From Dysgonamonadaceae bacterium (GTDB lineage: Bacteria > Bacteroidota > Bacteroidia > Bacteroidales > Dysgonomonadaceae): DNA of 64,000 nt. The position numbers and the translations under genes were made by a program. Below are positions 24,201 through 34,700 of this stretch, in pieces (position 1 is the stretch's first letter; every line of letters begins with the position of its first letter). The notes under the pieces were generated by a model. The model was not told where the DNA came from. It did not search any database and worked only from the letters and a program-made list of their open reading frames with translations. The DNA is taken from positions 266,839 through 330,838 of the forward strand of contig JAIRUA010000012.1 of NCBI GenBank assembly GCA_031254645.1. Direction: 5' to 3'.

Positions 24201-27200
24201 AGGTATGATTGAGGCGCACGGAACAGGAACAGTGGTGGGCGACCGCACAGAAATTCGCTCTACCTCGTCCGTACTTTGGAATGCAGGCGCAACCGCAGGA
24301 CAAGCCTATTTGGGAACTGTGAAATCACAAATTGGACACACCAAATGTTCGGCAGGAATGGCGGGATTGTTGAAAACGATTTTGTCCGTTCATCACGGAA
24401 TTGTTCCGCCAACTATCCATTTAGATAAACCGCTTGATTTGTACAATAGTAACATAAGTCCGTTTATTTTCAACACGCAAGCGGGAATCTGGTCGTCAGA
24501 CAAACGAATTGCGGGAATCAGTGCATTCGGATTTGGCGGCGCAAATGCGCACGCCGTCATCGAAAATTACAAAGCGGAAGTGTCGGACAGAAATACGTTG
24601 AAAATGTTCCCGACCGAACTGTTTGTTTTCCGTGGCGACACGATGAAAGAGGCAAAGGAGCGAGTTGAAAAACTCTTGCAACTGCTGTCTATCAATAATA
24701 CGCTTTCGCTGCGCGACTTGGCTTACACATTAGCAACTGAAAGCAATAAACCGATACAAATCATCACGTTGGCATCTTCGGTAGCAGATTTATCCGAACG
24801 AATGTTGGAAATCAACTTCGACGAAAAAAACACAAATTTATACCGCAGAGAGGAAAAATCGGGCAAAGTAGCATTTTTGTTTTCGGGACAGGGAAGTCAA
24901 CGTGTGAATATGGCGCGAGACCTTTTCGTGGCATTCCCTGCAATGCGTCGTTTGTTGCTTCAAAACAGAGAATACGAAAAAATTCTTTTCCCACACGCAC
25001 AATTCAGCGAGGCAGAGAAAAGAGAATCCAACAAAATTATTACCGATACGCGCAACGCACAACCTGTGTTGGGTATCGTGGATTACGCCATTGCCGAATA
25101 TTTACGTTATTTGGGAATTGAGCCGGATATGGTTGCCGGACATAGTTACGGCGAATTGCCTGCCTTGTGTTTCGCAGGTGCGTTTGATTCCGAAAAATTG
25201 GTTGAATTGAGTCGCGAGCGTGCCAATTCCATTTTGAAGTCGGTAGGAAAAGACACCGGAAAAATGGCGGCAGTAGGCGTTCCGGTAGAGGAATTGAATA
25301 AATTACTTGAAGGCGAAAAAGAAGTTTGGGCAGTTAATTTTAACTCGCCAAAACAGACCGTTATCGCAGGAAGTACCAAAGGAATGGAAAAATTCTTTGA
25401 GAAAATGGCGTTTAACAACGTGGCGTACAAAGAAATCAATGTGGCGTGTGCTTTTCACAGTCCGCTGCTGGCGAAATCCGAAAAACTTTACACCGAAGTA
25501 TTAAAAGACGTTCCGTTTGGCAAATTACAACTGCCTGTTTATTCAAACACAACAGCAGAACTCTATCCCGAAAAAGGCGAAGACATTAAAAAGCGTTTGG
25601 CAAAACATTTGGTGCAACCTGTTTTGTTCAGCAAAGAAATCGAAAAAATGTATGCCGATGGTGCACGTCTGTTCATCGAAACAGGTCCCGGAAGTGTATT
25701 GACAGGTTTGGCACAGTCCATTCTCGGAAACGACATTACAACCATTCAAACCGAAGCACGAGGCAAAGAAGGCATTACTTTCTTACTTCACGCTTTGGCA
25801 AAATATTTGACAAGCGGAAAAACATTCGACGTTGCCAAACTATTCGAGGAGCGAGGCGCGAAAACCATCGAAATTGACAATCCCGAAAAGTACAGAAAAT
25901 CAAAAATGATTTGGCGCGTAAACGGACAATACGCTTATCCTGCCGAAGGACAATTGCCTTCGCTTGGCGGATTGCCGTTTGAAAAACCGTTGGGATTAAA
26001 ACTCGTTTCGGAAGAAGAATTATCATCAATGGCAGCAAGTTACACACCCGATACAACCAACTCGTCAGACCAAGTGATGATGGAATATCTGGGAAGTGTA
26101 CGCTCGATGATTCAAAACCAGCGCGATGTGATGCTTACTTATTTCGGACAAAATCCGCAAGAAGTCAGTTATCGCCCTGTTGAATCTTCGGCTGCTGCGG
26201 AAGCAGCACCCATAAAGGCTTTAAAACCCTCAGAGCCCTTAACGACAGCACAGCCTGCTCTCACTGTTACCGTCCTCACCACCGAACAAATCACAAAAAC
26301 ACTATTAGACGTTGTGAGCGACAAAACAGGCTATCCCGTCGAAATGCTCGGAATGGATATGGATTTGGAAGGCGATTTGAGCATCGATTCTATCAAACGA
26401 ATGGAAATCATCGGCGAAATGCGAGATCGCTTGAACTTGGGTGACGATATCGGCAACACCGAAGAAAATTTCTTCAAAATGGCTTCACTCAAAACGTTAA
26501 ATGAACTTATCGGCTGGATAGATGAATTAACCGCTCAAACGGCTATTGCCGTTCCTGCCGTTGCTGTCGAAGCGCAAACAACCGCACCGACCGCACAAAC
26601 TGCACAAAAACTTGACATTGAGCATATCAAAACAACTTTATTAGATGTTGTAAGCGATAAAACAGGTTATCCTGTTGAAATGCTTGGAATGGATTTGGAT
26701 TTGGAAGGCGATTTAAGCATTGATTCCATTAAACGAATGGAAATCATCGGCGAAATGCGAGACCGTTTACAACTTGGCGACGACATTGGCAACACCGAAG
26801 AAAATTTCTTCAAAATGGCTTCGCTCAAAACGTTGAACGAACTCATCGGCTGGATAGATGAATTAAATTCGCAAACCGCTGTTCCTGTTGTTATTGCTGA
26901 AACACAGGCGATTGCACCGATAGTTCAAATTGCGCCAAAACTTGACATCGAATTTATCAAAACAACTTTGTTAGACGTTGTGAGCGACAAAACGGGTTAT
27001 CCAACCGAAATGCTTGGAATGGATTTGGATTTGGAAGGTGATTTAAGTATTGATTCCATTAAACGTATGGAAATTATCGGCGAAATGCGAGACCGCTTGA
27101 ACTTGGGCGACGATATCGGCAACACCGAAGAAAATTTCTTCAAAATGGCATCGCTCAAAACATTGAACGAACTCATCGCCTGGATTGAAGAATTGACGAA

Positions 27201-28716
27201 TACAACAAATATTTCGGTAAGCAATGTCGTTGATGTTGAAATAATTGAAGAAATAAAAGAGGAAAAAATCGTTGAACTTTCGCGTATATTGTTTGATTTA
27301 CAAGCCCATCCGCTGCAATCCGGAAAAATTTCTATCGAAGGAAAACGCTTTGCCATTACCGACGACGGAAAAATGGCTGAACAAATCAAATCCTTGCTGG
27401 AAAGTGCAGGCACACAGGCAGAAATTATTCAAGCCGATGCAAACCTTGATACTTTTGACGGATTAATTCTTGTAAACGTTGCCAAATCGCCCAATCAATA
27501 CAGCATCGAAAACTTGTTTAAATTCATAACAGGCGGAAGATTAAGCCATTTGAAATGGGTATTTACATTCAGCGACATCGTTGGACAAATCGAAAAAAGT
27601 AAAAACTTAAAAGACATCAAACAAATACAAGGATTTGGCGGACTTCTCAAAAGTTTGCGTTTGGAATATCCCGAAGTAAAATTCCGTTCGGTGCTTTCTA
27701 AAACACTTTTCAACGAGAAAAATCTTCCGCAAATCGTATTAAACGAAATTACGGTTGATGACGATTCGCCCGAAATTGTTTACAACAACGGCGAGCGTTC
27801 CAATCACACCGTGCGCATAGAAGATTTGACAATTGATGAATCGGTTGTAAGCAACAATCTGAAATTGAATAACGAATCGGTTGTACTTGTTTTGGGTGGT
27901 GCACAAGGCATTTCGCCCGAACTCACCGCACAATTGGCAACCGAATATCCTTGTCGCTACATTTTAGTCGGACGTTCGAGCCAAATCGAAGACCCCAATG
28001 GCGCTTATGCTAAATTGAAAACCAATGTAGAAATTCGTAAATACTTGCTTTCGGTAGAAGGAATGAAAGTACCTGCCGAGATTGAAAAGAAAATTCAACA
28101 AGTTTTCAAATCCAATCAAATAGCAGAGGCTGTTGCGAAAATCGAGGCAACAGGCGCAAAAGTTGAATACCATTCGGTTGATGTAAGCGATACGAAGAAA
28201 TTCAAATCGTTCTTGAAATCCGTCAAGAAAGAGTACGGAAAAATAGACGGCGTCATTCACGCCGCAGGTTTGATACAAGACAAATTCTTTGCAGACAAAA
28301 CGTGGGATTCGTTCGAAAAAGTATATCAAACAAAAGTAAATCCCTTGCACGTCATTATCGACGAGTTGAAAAACGAACTCAAATTACTCGTTTTATTCAG
28401 CAGTGTAGCCTCATCGTACGGCAGCAGAGGACAATCGGATTATGCAACGGCAAACAGCGTGTTAGACCTTGCCGCCTCTTTCAATGGATTGAGTCCCGAC
28501 TTGCGCGTCGTCGCCTTCAATTGGGGACCTTGGAAAGGAGCAGGAATGGTGTCCGATACATTGGAAGCCGAATTTGAACGTCGAGGTGTACCGTTAATTC
28601 CATTAAAACAAGGTGGTGCCTATTTTGTACAGGAATTGAAATACGGAAACGCATCGGGAATTATCGTGATGGGAGGAAGAGACAAAGTGTTGATTTTCAT
28701 TCAAAATATGAATTAA
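21292..28716 (+). CDS. Polyketide/PUFA-type synthase 2: NMO(ER)-KS-AT-ACP-ACP-ACP-KR
   Basis: The 2474-residue core enzyme. Residues 1-600 form a PfaD-like enoyl reductase of the nitronate-monooxygenase family (YPISQGPMGRISDV; RECGGHIGPFW; FAGGIHDAF near 467 for FMN phosphate). KS (about 655-1090): Cys841, His976, His1016. AT (about 1190-1500): GQGSQ, Ser1285 in GHSYGE, AFHSPLL. Three tandem ACPs carry phosphopantetheine serines at 1700, 1812 and 1922, each in DLSIDSIKRMEI. A C-terminal ketoreductase (about 2040-2474) has GGAQGIS for NADPH and catalytic Ser2371 and Tyr2384 (GQSDYATANS). KS-AT-ACPn-KR is the PfaA layout of PUFA synthases, here with the PfaD-type reductase fused in front. One base separates it from the next gene. 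Confidence 0.92.
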   Translation: MTTSLEKTNKELFILSPFEMPDVRLAIETIRSGAFPILHLGRSRKTAEKSIKDLSSRTQQEFGVCIASDEVKSVKLSANVTKVILPFGMDISVDKSVEILYQIHSIDEAKAAIKKKVSAIVIKGSEGAGKTSNESSFILFQGVAEAAKKAKVQLYIQGGAGVHTSAAFLSLGAQGVIFDSQIAAFPECSAPRELKNLCTKLSGTEIAEIADFKVLSRNNSPALPENVTFNDLLPFLGGYDIAKNYLPMGQDIALSSDLYRQYKKLREFVFAFYEAAHGHTLQAKKLNIIGADSPFAKEFGIKYPISQGPMGRISDVPEFVKEVAEAGALPFLSISNMTGEPLQETLNETVKLLGSNAWGVCLIGFNMPEIFREQVEQLKKIKPKVILITGGHSMIAKEFAGEDSKIFFHVPSTSLLEQYIKDGITNLIFEGRECGGHIGPFWSTCIWEKQINRLMQEDNLSKYNVLFAGGIHDAFSSAFISIMAAELAARGAKVGVQMGTPYLYTKEIVKTGAISNLYQKLSLENSETALVESAPGQVSRLIPTPVVDYFNSEKQRLIAEGVEPLDMRIALENLLVGRLRVASKGLLAEGDKLTKQSPEEQLKNGLYMIGDTSLFTNKTTTLEKLHMAVAEDNQKILSELKEIAVPAALANPVNIAVIGMECLMPEAINLEEYWKNILLGKDCITEVPDIRWNKDVFYKEGTTDLEYIPSNKGGFVPEIDFDPMEFGLTPLSMASIEPLQLLSLLIAKRALENAGYGDMSADESENTSVIFAGEAMTDLAARTSFSASYRQLVGELPEELKTRLPQLNTDSFTGLLANCTPGRIANRLNLKGQNFAMTSACASSLTALNLACKDLINYDSDMVVFGSHDLHNMLNDYYLFSSTQALSHSGRCASFDEKADGIALGEGVGVLILKRLEDAELTGDKIYAVIKGVGGSSDGKGLGMTAPNQEGQMLAIQRAYREAGVLPSEVGMIEAHGTGTVVGDRTEIRSTSSVLWNAGATAGQAYLGTVKSQIGHTKCSAGMAGLLKTILSVHHGIVPPTIHLDKPLDLYNSNISPFIFNTQAGIWSSDKRIAGISAFGFGGANAHAVIENYKAEVSDRNTLKMFPTELFVFRGDTMKEAKERVEKLLQLLSINNTLSLRDLAYTLATESNKPIQIITLASSVADLSERMLEINFDEKNTNLYRREEKSGKVAFLFSGQGSQRVNMARDLFVAFPAMRRLLLQNREYEKILFPHAQFSEAEKRESNKIITDTRNAQPVLGIVDYAIAEYLRYLGIEPDMVAGHSYGELPALCFAGAFDSEKLVELSRERANSILKSVGKDTGKMAAVGVPVEELNKLLEGEKEVWAVNFNSPKQTVIAGSTKGMEKFFEKMAFNNVAYKEINVACAFHSPLLAKSEKLYTEVLKDVPFGKLQLPVYSNTTAELYPEKGEDIKKRLAKHLVQPVLFSKEIEKMYADGARLFIETGPGSVLTGLAQSILGNDITTIQTEARGKEGITFLLHALAKYLTSGKTFDVAKLFEERGAKTIEIDNPEKYRKSKMIWRVNGQYAYPAEGQLPSLGGLPFEKPLGLKLVSEEELSSMAASYTPDTTNSSDQVMMEYLGSVRSMIQNQRDVMLTYFGQNPQEVSYRPVESSAAAEAAPIKALKPSEPLTTAQPALTVTVLTTEQITKTLLDVVSDKTGYPVEMLGMDMDLEGDLSIDSIKRMEIIGEMRDRLNLGDDIGNTEENFFKMASLKTLNELIGWIDELTAQTAIAVPAVAVEAQTTAPTAQTAQKLDIEHIKTTLLDVVSDKTGYPVEMLGMDLDLEGDLSIDSIKRMEIIGEMRDRLQLGDDIGNTEENFFKMASLKTLNELIGWIDELNSQTAVPVVIAETQAIAPIVQIAPKLDIEFIKTTLLDVVSDKTGYPTEMLGMDLDLEGDLSIDSIKRMEIIGEMRDRLNLGDDIGNTEENFFKMASLKTLNELIAWIEELTNTTNISVSNVVDVEIIEEIKEEKIVELSRILFDLQAHPLQSGKISIEGKRFAITDDGKMAEQIKSLLESAGTQAEIIQADANLDTFDGLILVNVAKSPNQYSIENLFKFITGGRLSHLKWVFTFSDIVGQIEKSKNLKDIKQIQGFGGLLKSLRLEYPEVKFRSVLSKTLFNEKNLPQIVLNEITVDDDSPEIVYNNGERSNHTVRIEDLTIDESVVSNNLKLNNESVVLVLGGAQGISPELTAQLATEYPCRYILVGRSSQIEDPNGAYAKLKTNVEIRKYLLSVEGMKVPAEIEKKIQQVFKSNQIAEAVAKIEATGAKVEYHSVDVSDTKKFKSFLKSVKKEYGKIDGVIHAAGLIQDKFFADKTWDSFEKVYQTKVNPLHVIIDELKNELKLLVLFSSVASSYGSRGQSDYATANSVLDLAASFNGLSPDLRVVAFNWGPWKGAGMVSDTLEAEFERRGVPLIPLKQGGAYFVQELKYGNASGIIVMGGRDKVLIFIQNMN

Positions 28717-28717
28717 T

Positions 28718-31700
28718 ATGACAGGAGGAAAAAATGACATAGCTATCGTAGGAATGTCGTGCCATTTCCCCGGAGCAAACAATATTCGGGAGTTTTGGAA
28801 CAATTTATGCAACGGTGTCAGTTCAATTACTGACACCCCCGACGACCGAATACCCCCGTCCTTTTTTGCCAATGGCGGAAAGACGGAAATCGACCGTTTT
28901 TATTGCAGAAAAGGCGGATTTATTAATCCAATAACATTCAATCCGATTGAATATGGTATTCTTCCGATTGCTGCCGAAGGAATCGACCCCGAACATTTGG
29001 CTTCTCTCTATTTGGTAAAAGAGGCATTGACCGATGCCGGAGTGTATGAAAAAAACATTCCACTGCAAGACTGTGCCTTTATCTTGGGTAAAGGAAATTA
29101 CATAGGTGTTGCATCGCAGCGAGTAGGCGAAATGATATTGGTGGGCGATTGGCTGCAAAAACTATTGAAAAATCTGCACCCCGAAATGGGCGATGACGAA
29201 ATCGACCGATTGAAAAAAGATTTTCAATCGCAAGTAGGACGTTTTCAAGCCGATACGGCTGCCGGAGCAATGCCAAATATGATTGTTTCATTAACTGCCA
29301 ACAAATTCAACTTGCGCGGACCCGCCTACACCATAGATGCTGCTTGTGCAAGTTCTATGCTTGCTGTTGAACAGGCTTGTAGTCTGTTGTTGAGTAGCTC
29401 GTGCGACATCGCCTTAGCCGGCGGAATGCACTTGGGACAAGGAGCCTCTTTTTGGAGTGTTTTTAACGTTATCGGAGCGATGTCGTACAAAGGAAAAATT
29501 TCGCCGTTCAGCGAAGATGCCGACGGCGTGCTGGTTGGCGAAGGTGCAGGTATCGTGGTATTGAAAAAATTAGACAAAGCAATAGCCGACAACGATCGCA
29601 TTTATGCCGTTATCAAAGCCTGCGGCTCAGGTAGTGACGGCTCGGATGTGAGCGTAATGGCGCCATCTTCCAAAGGACAAGTCGAAACATTGGAAAAAAC
29701 TTGGCGTAAAACGCAAATGGATGCCACAAAAATAGGTTATGTGGAAACGCACGGCACAGCAACCCAAGTAGGCGACAGAACAGAAATTGCTACATTAACC
29801 GATTTTTTTGGCGACAACACAGCGCCGTCTGCATTGCTCGGTTCGGTAAAATCCAATATCGGGCATACTATGCCTGCCGCAGGCATTGCAGGTCTGATAA
29901 AAACGGCTTTGGCGTTGTATCACAAAAAAATTCCACCCACGCTCAATTGCGAAAAACCGTTGAAAGCGATGCACAGCTCTCGTTTTATACCCGTACAGCA
30001 GCTAACTGATTGGGACGAAGAAAAATATCCACTTGTAGCAGCCATAAACGCTTTTGGCTTTGGCGGTATCAATACACACGCCATTTTAACCCCATACGCA
30101 GTTGAGACAAACCAAGCGATGGTTAGTCCTGCCTCAAGTGCGGAAAAAAGCAAAATGTCAATAACATTGGATTTTACGCATAAAACTTTCAATTATTCGC
30201 CTCTAAAATCAGCAATAGACAAAAACAAAAATGGAAGTGTTCCAATTGCACCTGCTTTTATTGATGATGAGGTGGACGATGTTATCTTGCAAGAGGCAAA
30301 CAACAACTTACGTGCAATTGCCGCTTTGCAAGAAAATATGATGAATTGGTATAAAACGAAATCAACCAAGCGAATCATTAAAGATACCTCAAACAAAAAG
30401 CAATCGAAAGCAGGTTCAACGCATTCGCAAAAAACAGGCGATACGATTGAAAAAATGCTTTATTTCAATTTAGACGAACACCCATATCTGATTGACCATT
30501 CGGTGGTCAGACAATCGGCTGACAGACCGATGGAAGAAATGAATCCGGTTGTTCCGTTTTCAATGACACTCGAAACATTGTGCGAAGAGGTAGTTGAATT
30601 AGCACCCGATAAGAAATTACTGCAAGTAAACAATGCCGGTGTAATGAAATGGATTTCCGTCAGAGAGCCGTTTGTCGAAAAACTGACAGGAGTATGGAAA
30701 ACTGATGATACTATTGCGTGGAATCTTCCGGGTTTTGCCTTTGGCGATTTCACGGTTGGCAATGCTTTTCCGGCTGTTCCCGAAGAATACGCCAGACAGA
30801 TTGATTTAGGCGACAGCATTGCACCTTCCGTACCGAATAAAGAACGTATTTATCAATTTTTCTTGTTTCACGGTCCGAAATATCATTCCATTATAGAAGT
30901 GAAGAAACTGACCAAAACCGGACTTCAAGCCACTATTCGCAAATCGGAAGGAAAAGGCTCATTGACCGATAATTTCGGCGGATTGCTCGGTATGTGGTGC
31001 TATTTCGGACTGAAAGAACATCAAACCACATTTCCGATGAGTGTTGACGAAATTACTTTTTATCAAGATTTTCGAGACCAAGCGGGCGTTTTTGAATACA
31101 ATTTGATGATTACGGACATAAAACCACAAGAATTAATCGGAAACATCATTATCAAACGAGACGGAAAAGTGTGGTGCGTGGTAAAAGGGTTTCACAACCG
31201 CCGACTTGAATATCCTCGCAGTATGATGAATGTTGTGATGCGTCCGAAACAGTTTATTTTGGCAGAACAGTTGAGCGATAATATATTCCGGTATTACAAA
31301 GACCCCAAACTAAACATTTCGGCTTACGATTTCCTTTACGAGCGATACCTCAATACGAAAGAACGGAAACATTTTAACTCTTTGTACCCAAATCAGGCAC
31401 GAGATTATCTTATCAGCCAAATTGCACTGAAAGACGGTGTTAGAAAATTCTTACAAAAAAGCGAAGAAGACGAAATGATTTATCCCATTGAAGTTTCTGT
31501 TGAACACGATGAGCAAGGGAAACATTTTGTATCGGGACACAGTAAAGTAAAGGGGGTTAAAGTATCCATTTCACAAAATGGAAGCGAGACGACTGTAATT
31601 GTATCGAACGGCGCCTTGATTGGCGTAAATAGAGTTGATTTAGCGATAGAAAAAATAGGCAAAATACCCCCCCCATTAAGTCGAAGAAAAAATCGTTATT

Positions 31701-31738
31701 TGGCAAGAAAAAGGGCTTTCTCTGCAGAGTTGAATTGA
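28718..31738 (+). CDS. Polyketide/PUFA-type synthase 3: KS-DH with decayed PPTase
   Basis: A 1006-residue protein. The KS domain (about 5-470) has Cys210 (DAACASS), His345 (THGTAT) and His383 (NIGHTM), so it is catalytically complete rather than a chain-length factor. A linker of about 100 charged residues follows. The dehydratase hot-dog domain (about 580-850) has the catalytic His588 in EHPYLIDH and LFHGPKYHSI. The C-terminal 150 residues match the N-terminal half of the phosphopantetheinyl transferase in the next protein, but the metal motif GIDIE is replaced by an unrelated stretch and the frame ends soon after a run of eight C. The second half of the PPTase is missing. It is a paralogue of the next gene along its whole length. 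Confidence 0.85.
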   Translation: MTGGKNDIAIVGMSCHFPGANNIREFWNNLCNGVSSITDTPDDRIPPSFFANGGKTEIDRFYCRKGGFINPITFNPIEYGILPIAAEGIDPEHLASLYLVKEALTDAGVYEKNIPLQDCAFILGKGNYIGVASQRVGEMILVGDWLQKLLKNLHPEMGDDEIDRLKKDFQSQVGRFQADTAAGAMPNMIVSLTANKFNLRGPAYTIDAACASSMLAVEQACSLLLSSSCDIALAGGMHLGQGASFWSVFNVIGAMSYKGKISPFSEDADGVLVGEGAGIVVLKKLDKAIADNDRIYAVIKACGSGSDGSDVSVMAPSSKGQVETLEKTWRKTQMDATKIGYVETHGTATQVGDRTEIATLTDFFGDNTAPSALLGSVKSNIGHTMPAAGIAGLIKTALALYHKKIPPTLNCEKPLKAMHSSRFIPVQQLTDWDEEKYPLVAAINAFGFGGINTHAILTPYAVETNQAMVSPASSAEKSKMSITLDFTHKTFNYSPLKSAIDKNKNGSVPIAPAFIDDEVDDVILQEANNNLRAIAALQENMMNWYKTKSTKRIIKDTSNKKQSKAGSTHSQKTGDTIEKMLYFNLDEHPYLIDHSVVRQSADRPMEEMNPVVPFSMTLETLCEEVVELAPDKKLLQVNNAGVMKWISVREPFVEKLTGVWKTDDTIAWNLPGFAFGDFTVGNAFPAVPEEYARQIDLGDSIAPSVPNKERIYQFFLFHGPKYHSIIEVKKLTKTGLQATIRKSEGKGSLTDNFGGLLGMWCYFGLKEHQTTFPMSVDEITFYQDFRDQAGVFEYNLMITDIKPQELIGNIIIKRDGKVWCVVKGFHNRRLEYPRSMMNVVMRPKQFILAEQLSDNIFRYYKDPKLNISAYDFLYERYLNTKERKHFNSLYPNQARDYLISQIALKDGVRKFLQKSEEDEMIYPIEVSVEHDEQGKHFVSGHSKVKGVKVSISQNGSETTVIVSNGALIGVNRVDLAIEKIGKIPPPLSRRKNRYLARKRAFSAELN
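31667..31674 (+). repeat. Run of eight cytosines in synthase gene 3
   Basis: C8 within the last 75 bases of the gene. With 7 C the frame stops at once (IPPH, then TAA); with 9 C it runs on to the TAG at 31747-31749 (ending CRVELINK). Neither restores a PPTase domain. Confidence 0.8.
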
Positions 31739-31749
31739 TAAATAAATAG

Positions 31750-34700
31750 ATGATGAACAAAAATGATATAGCGATTGTGGGAATGTCGTGTTACTTCCCC
31801 GGAGCGAATAATATTCAAGAGTTTTGGGAAAACCTCTGCAAAGGTGTCAGTTCAATTACTGATGCACCCGAAGACAGGATTGCCCCTTACTATTTTGCCA
31901 ATGGCGGGAAAACAGATGTAGACCAGTTTTACTTCAAAAAAGGCGGATTTGTAACACCAATGACACTTAATCCGCTCGATTACGGTATTCTTCCGATTGC
32001 TGCCGAAGGAATTGACCAAGAGCATTTGATAGCTATGTACCTGGCGAAAGAAGCACTAACAGATGCCGGCGTATTTGAAAAAAATACACCCTTGCAAAAG
32101 TGCGGTTTTATTTTGGGTAAAGGAAACTATGTTAGTGCTGTGGGGCAGCGAATAGCCGAATTTATGTATATGCCTCCTATAATAGAAGATTTAATAAAAA
32201 CAGTATTTCCCGAAGCAACAGAAGAAGACATACATAGAGTAAAAACAGAAACCAAAGCAAAATTAGGTCGCTATCAGGCAGACACAGCAGCAGGTTCTAT
32301 GCCCAATTTAATTGTTTCATCGGTGGTTAATCGATTCGATATGAAAGGACCGGCTTATACCATAGATGCTGCTTGCGCCAGTTCTGTGCTTGCTGTTGAA
32401 GCCGCTGTCAATCTGCTGTTAAGCGGTCAGTGCGATATAGCATTATCCGGCGGTTTGCATTTCGGGCAAAGCGCCCCTTTTTGGAGTATTTTCAATATTA
32501 TCGGGGCAGCCTCTTACAAAGGACAAATTTCGCCGTTTAGCGAAGATGCCGATGGAGTGTTGATTGGCGAAGGAGCAGGTGTTTTGGTTTTGAAAAAATT
32601 AGACAAGGCAATAGCGGATAACGACCGGATCTACGCCGTTATCAAAGCGTGCGGCTCTGCCAGCGATGGCGCAGATGTCAGTATATTGGCTCCTTCTATG
32701 AAAGGGCAAGTAAACACATTGAAGCAAACTTGGGATAAAACGGAAATAGACCCTAAAAAAATAGGCTATGTGGAAACACACGGCACGGCAACCCAAGTAG
32801 GCGACAGGGTCGAAATTGCTACATTGACCGATTTTTTCGGCGACAACACATCATCTCCCGCATTGCTCGGGTCGGTAAAATCCAATATCGGACACGCTAT
32901 GCACGCAGCGGGTATCGCAGGTTTGATAAAAACGGTGTTGGCACTGTATCACAAAAAAATACCGCCTACGCTGAATTGCGAAAAACCGCTGAAAGCGATG
33001 TATGATTCTCGTTTTATGCCTGCACAGCAACTAACTGATTGGGATGAAGAGAAATATCCGCTCGTAGCGGCTGTAAATTCTTTTGGTTTCGGAGGTATCA
33101 ATACACACGTTATTTTGGAGCCATATGCTGCTTCCGGTAAAGAGGATACTGTTGATTTGCCTGTTCAAAGCAAAGCAAAACCAAACGACAAACCGCAAAA
33201 TAAAATGTCAATGACGCTGAATTTTGCCCATAAGACCATCGATTTTTCTTCTTTAAAGGAAACAGCATTGCAGATTAGAAATAGAGCCAACGTTGTTTCT
33301 TCGACTATCCTTGCTCTTACCGAAGAAGATTTGAAAGACCCTATTTTACGTGAAGTAAACAATAATTTGCGTGAAATTGCCGCTCTGCAAGAAAATATGC
33401 TCAATTGGCATAAAGCGAAAACAAGCAAACAAGCTATTGAAAAAGAGCAAACGGAAACGATTGTCGAAATCCAAACACCAAAAGCAGACAATACAAGCAC
33501 GGTTGAAAAAAACATTAGTTTCAATCTAAACGAACATCCCTACCTGACTGACCACACAATAGTTATTCAGCCAAAAAGCAGGATTTTGGAAGAGTTAAAT
33601 CCTGTTGTTCCTTTCGCTATGACGGTTGAAACATTACTCGACCAAGCAAAGGAATTGTCTGCCGAAAAAAAGGTATTGCACTTGAGTTCAGGACGAGCAT
33701 TGAAATGGATAGCTGTCAATGAGCCGTTTACCTCAACAATCATTGCAAATCGAAAAACCGATAATTGCGTTTCGTGGTCGATACCGATGTATGCCGAAGC
33801 CGATATTACCACAGGCGATGCGTTTCCCGATGTTCCCGAAAAGTATAAAACAACGATTGATTTAGGCGAAAATATATTTCCCAAACTGCCCGATAAAGAG
33901 GAAATTTATGGTCTTCATCTTTTTCACGGACAAACGTATCAATCCATTGCAGAGATAATGCAATTTACCAAGAAAGGGATTAAAGCCCTTGTTTTTCAGG
34001 CAGAAGGAAAAGGATCATTGATTGATTCTTTCGGACAATTGGTCGGCTTGTATTGCCACCTGACGTTGGACAAAAATTGGGTAAGTTTTCCGAGTGGAGT
34101 AGAGGAAATTATTTTTTATCAGGATTTTCAAGACCAAGCGGGCGTTTTTGAGTGTACGATGGAAGTTAAAAAAGTTACTGACTACGAGCTACTTTTTGAT
34201 ATGATTGTAAAAAGAGACGATAAAGTTTGGTGTGTAGTAAAGGGCTGGCGTAATCTTCGATTCGATTATGACTTGAATACAATGAACACTGTTAGACACC
34301 CCCAATACTCAACTTTGGCTAAAAGACTGAATAATAATGTATTTTATTATTACAAAGACCCCAATATGAGTGCCTCTGCTTTGCAATTTCTGTACGCACG
34401 TTTTTTGAACTTGAAAGAACGAAAACATTACGATTCTCTGTATCCGAATCAGGCGCGAGAGTACCTCATCAGCCGTATTGCATTGAAAGACGGTGTGCGA
34501 AAATTCCTGCAAAAAGACGAGAAAGATGAAATGATTTATCCAATCGAACTCTCTGTTGAGTATGACGAAAAAGGGAAACCGTTTTTATACGGACACGAAA
34601 AGTTGAAAGGGCTTGAAGTGTCTATTGCACACAAAGGCAGCGAAGCGGTAATGATGGTGTCGGATAAACCTGTAGGCATTGATATAGAAAAAATTGAGGA

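Noticed and set aside
31640..31749. Phase-variable PPTase in synthase 3
   Set aside because: I read all three phases after the C8 run; none restores the second PPTase motif, so an on/off switch of a functional PPTase is not supported.
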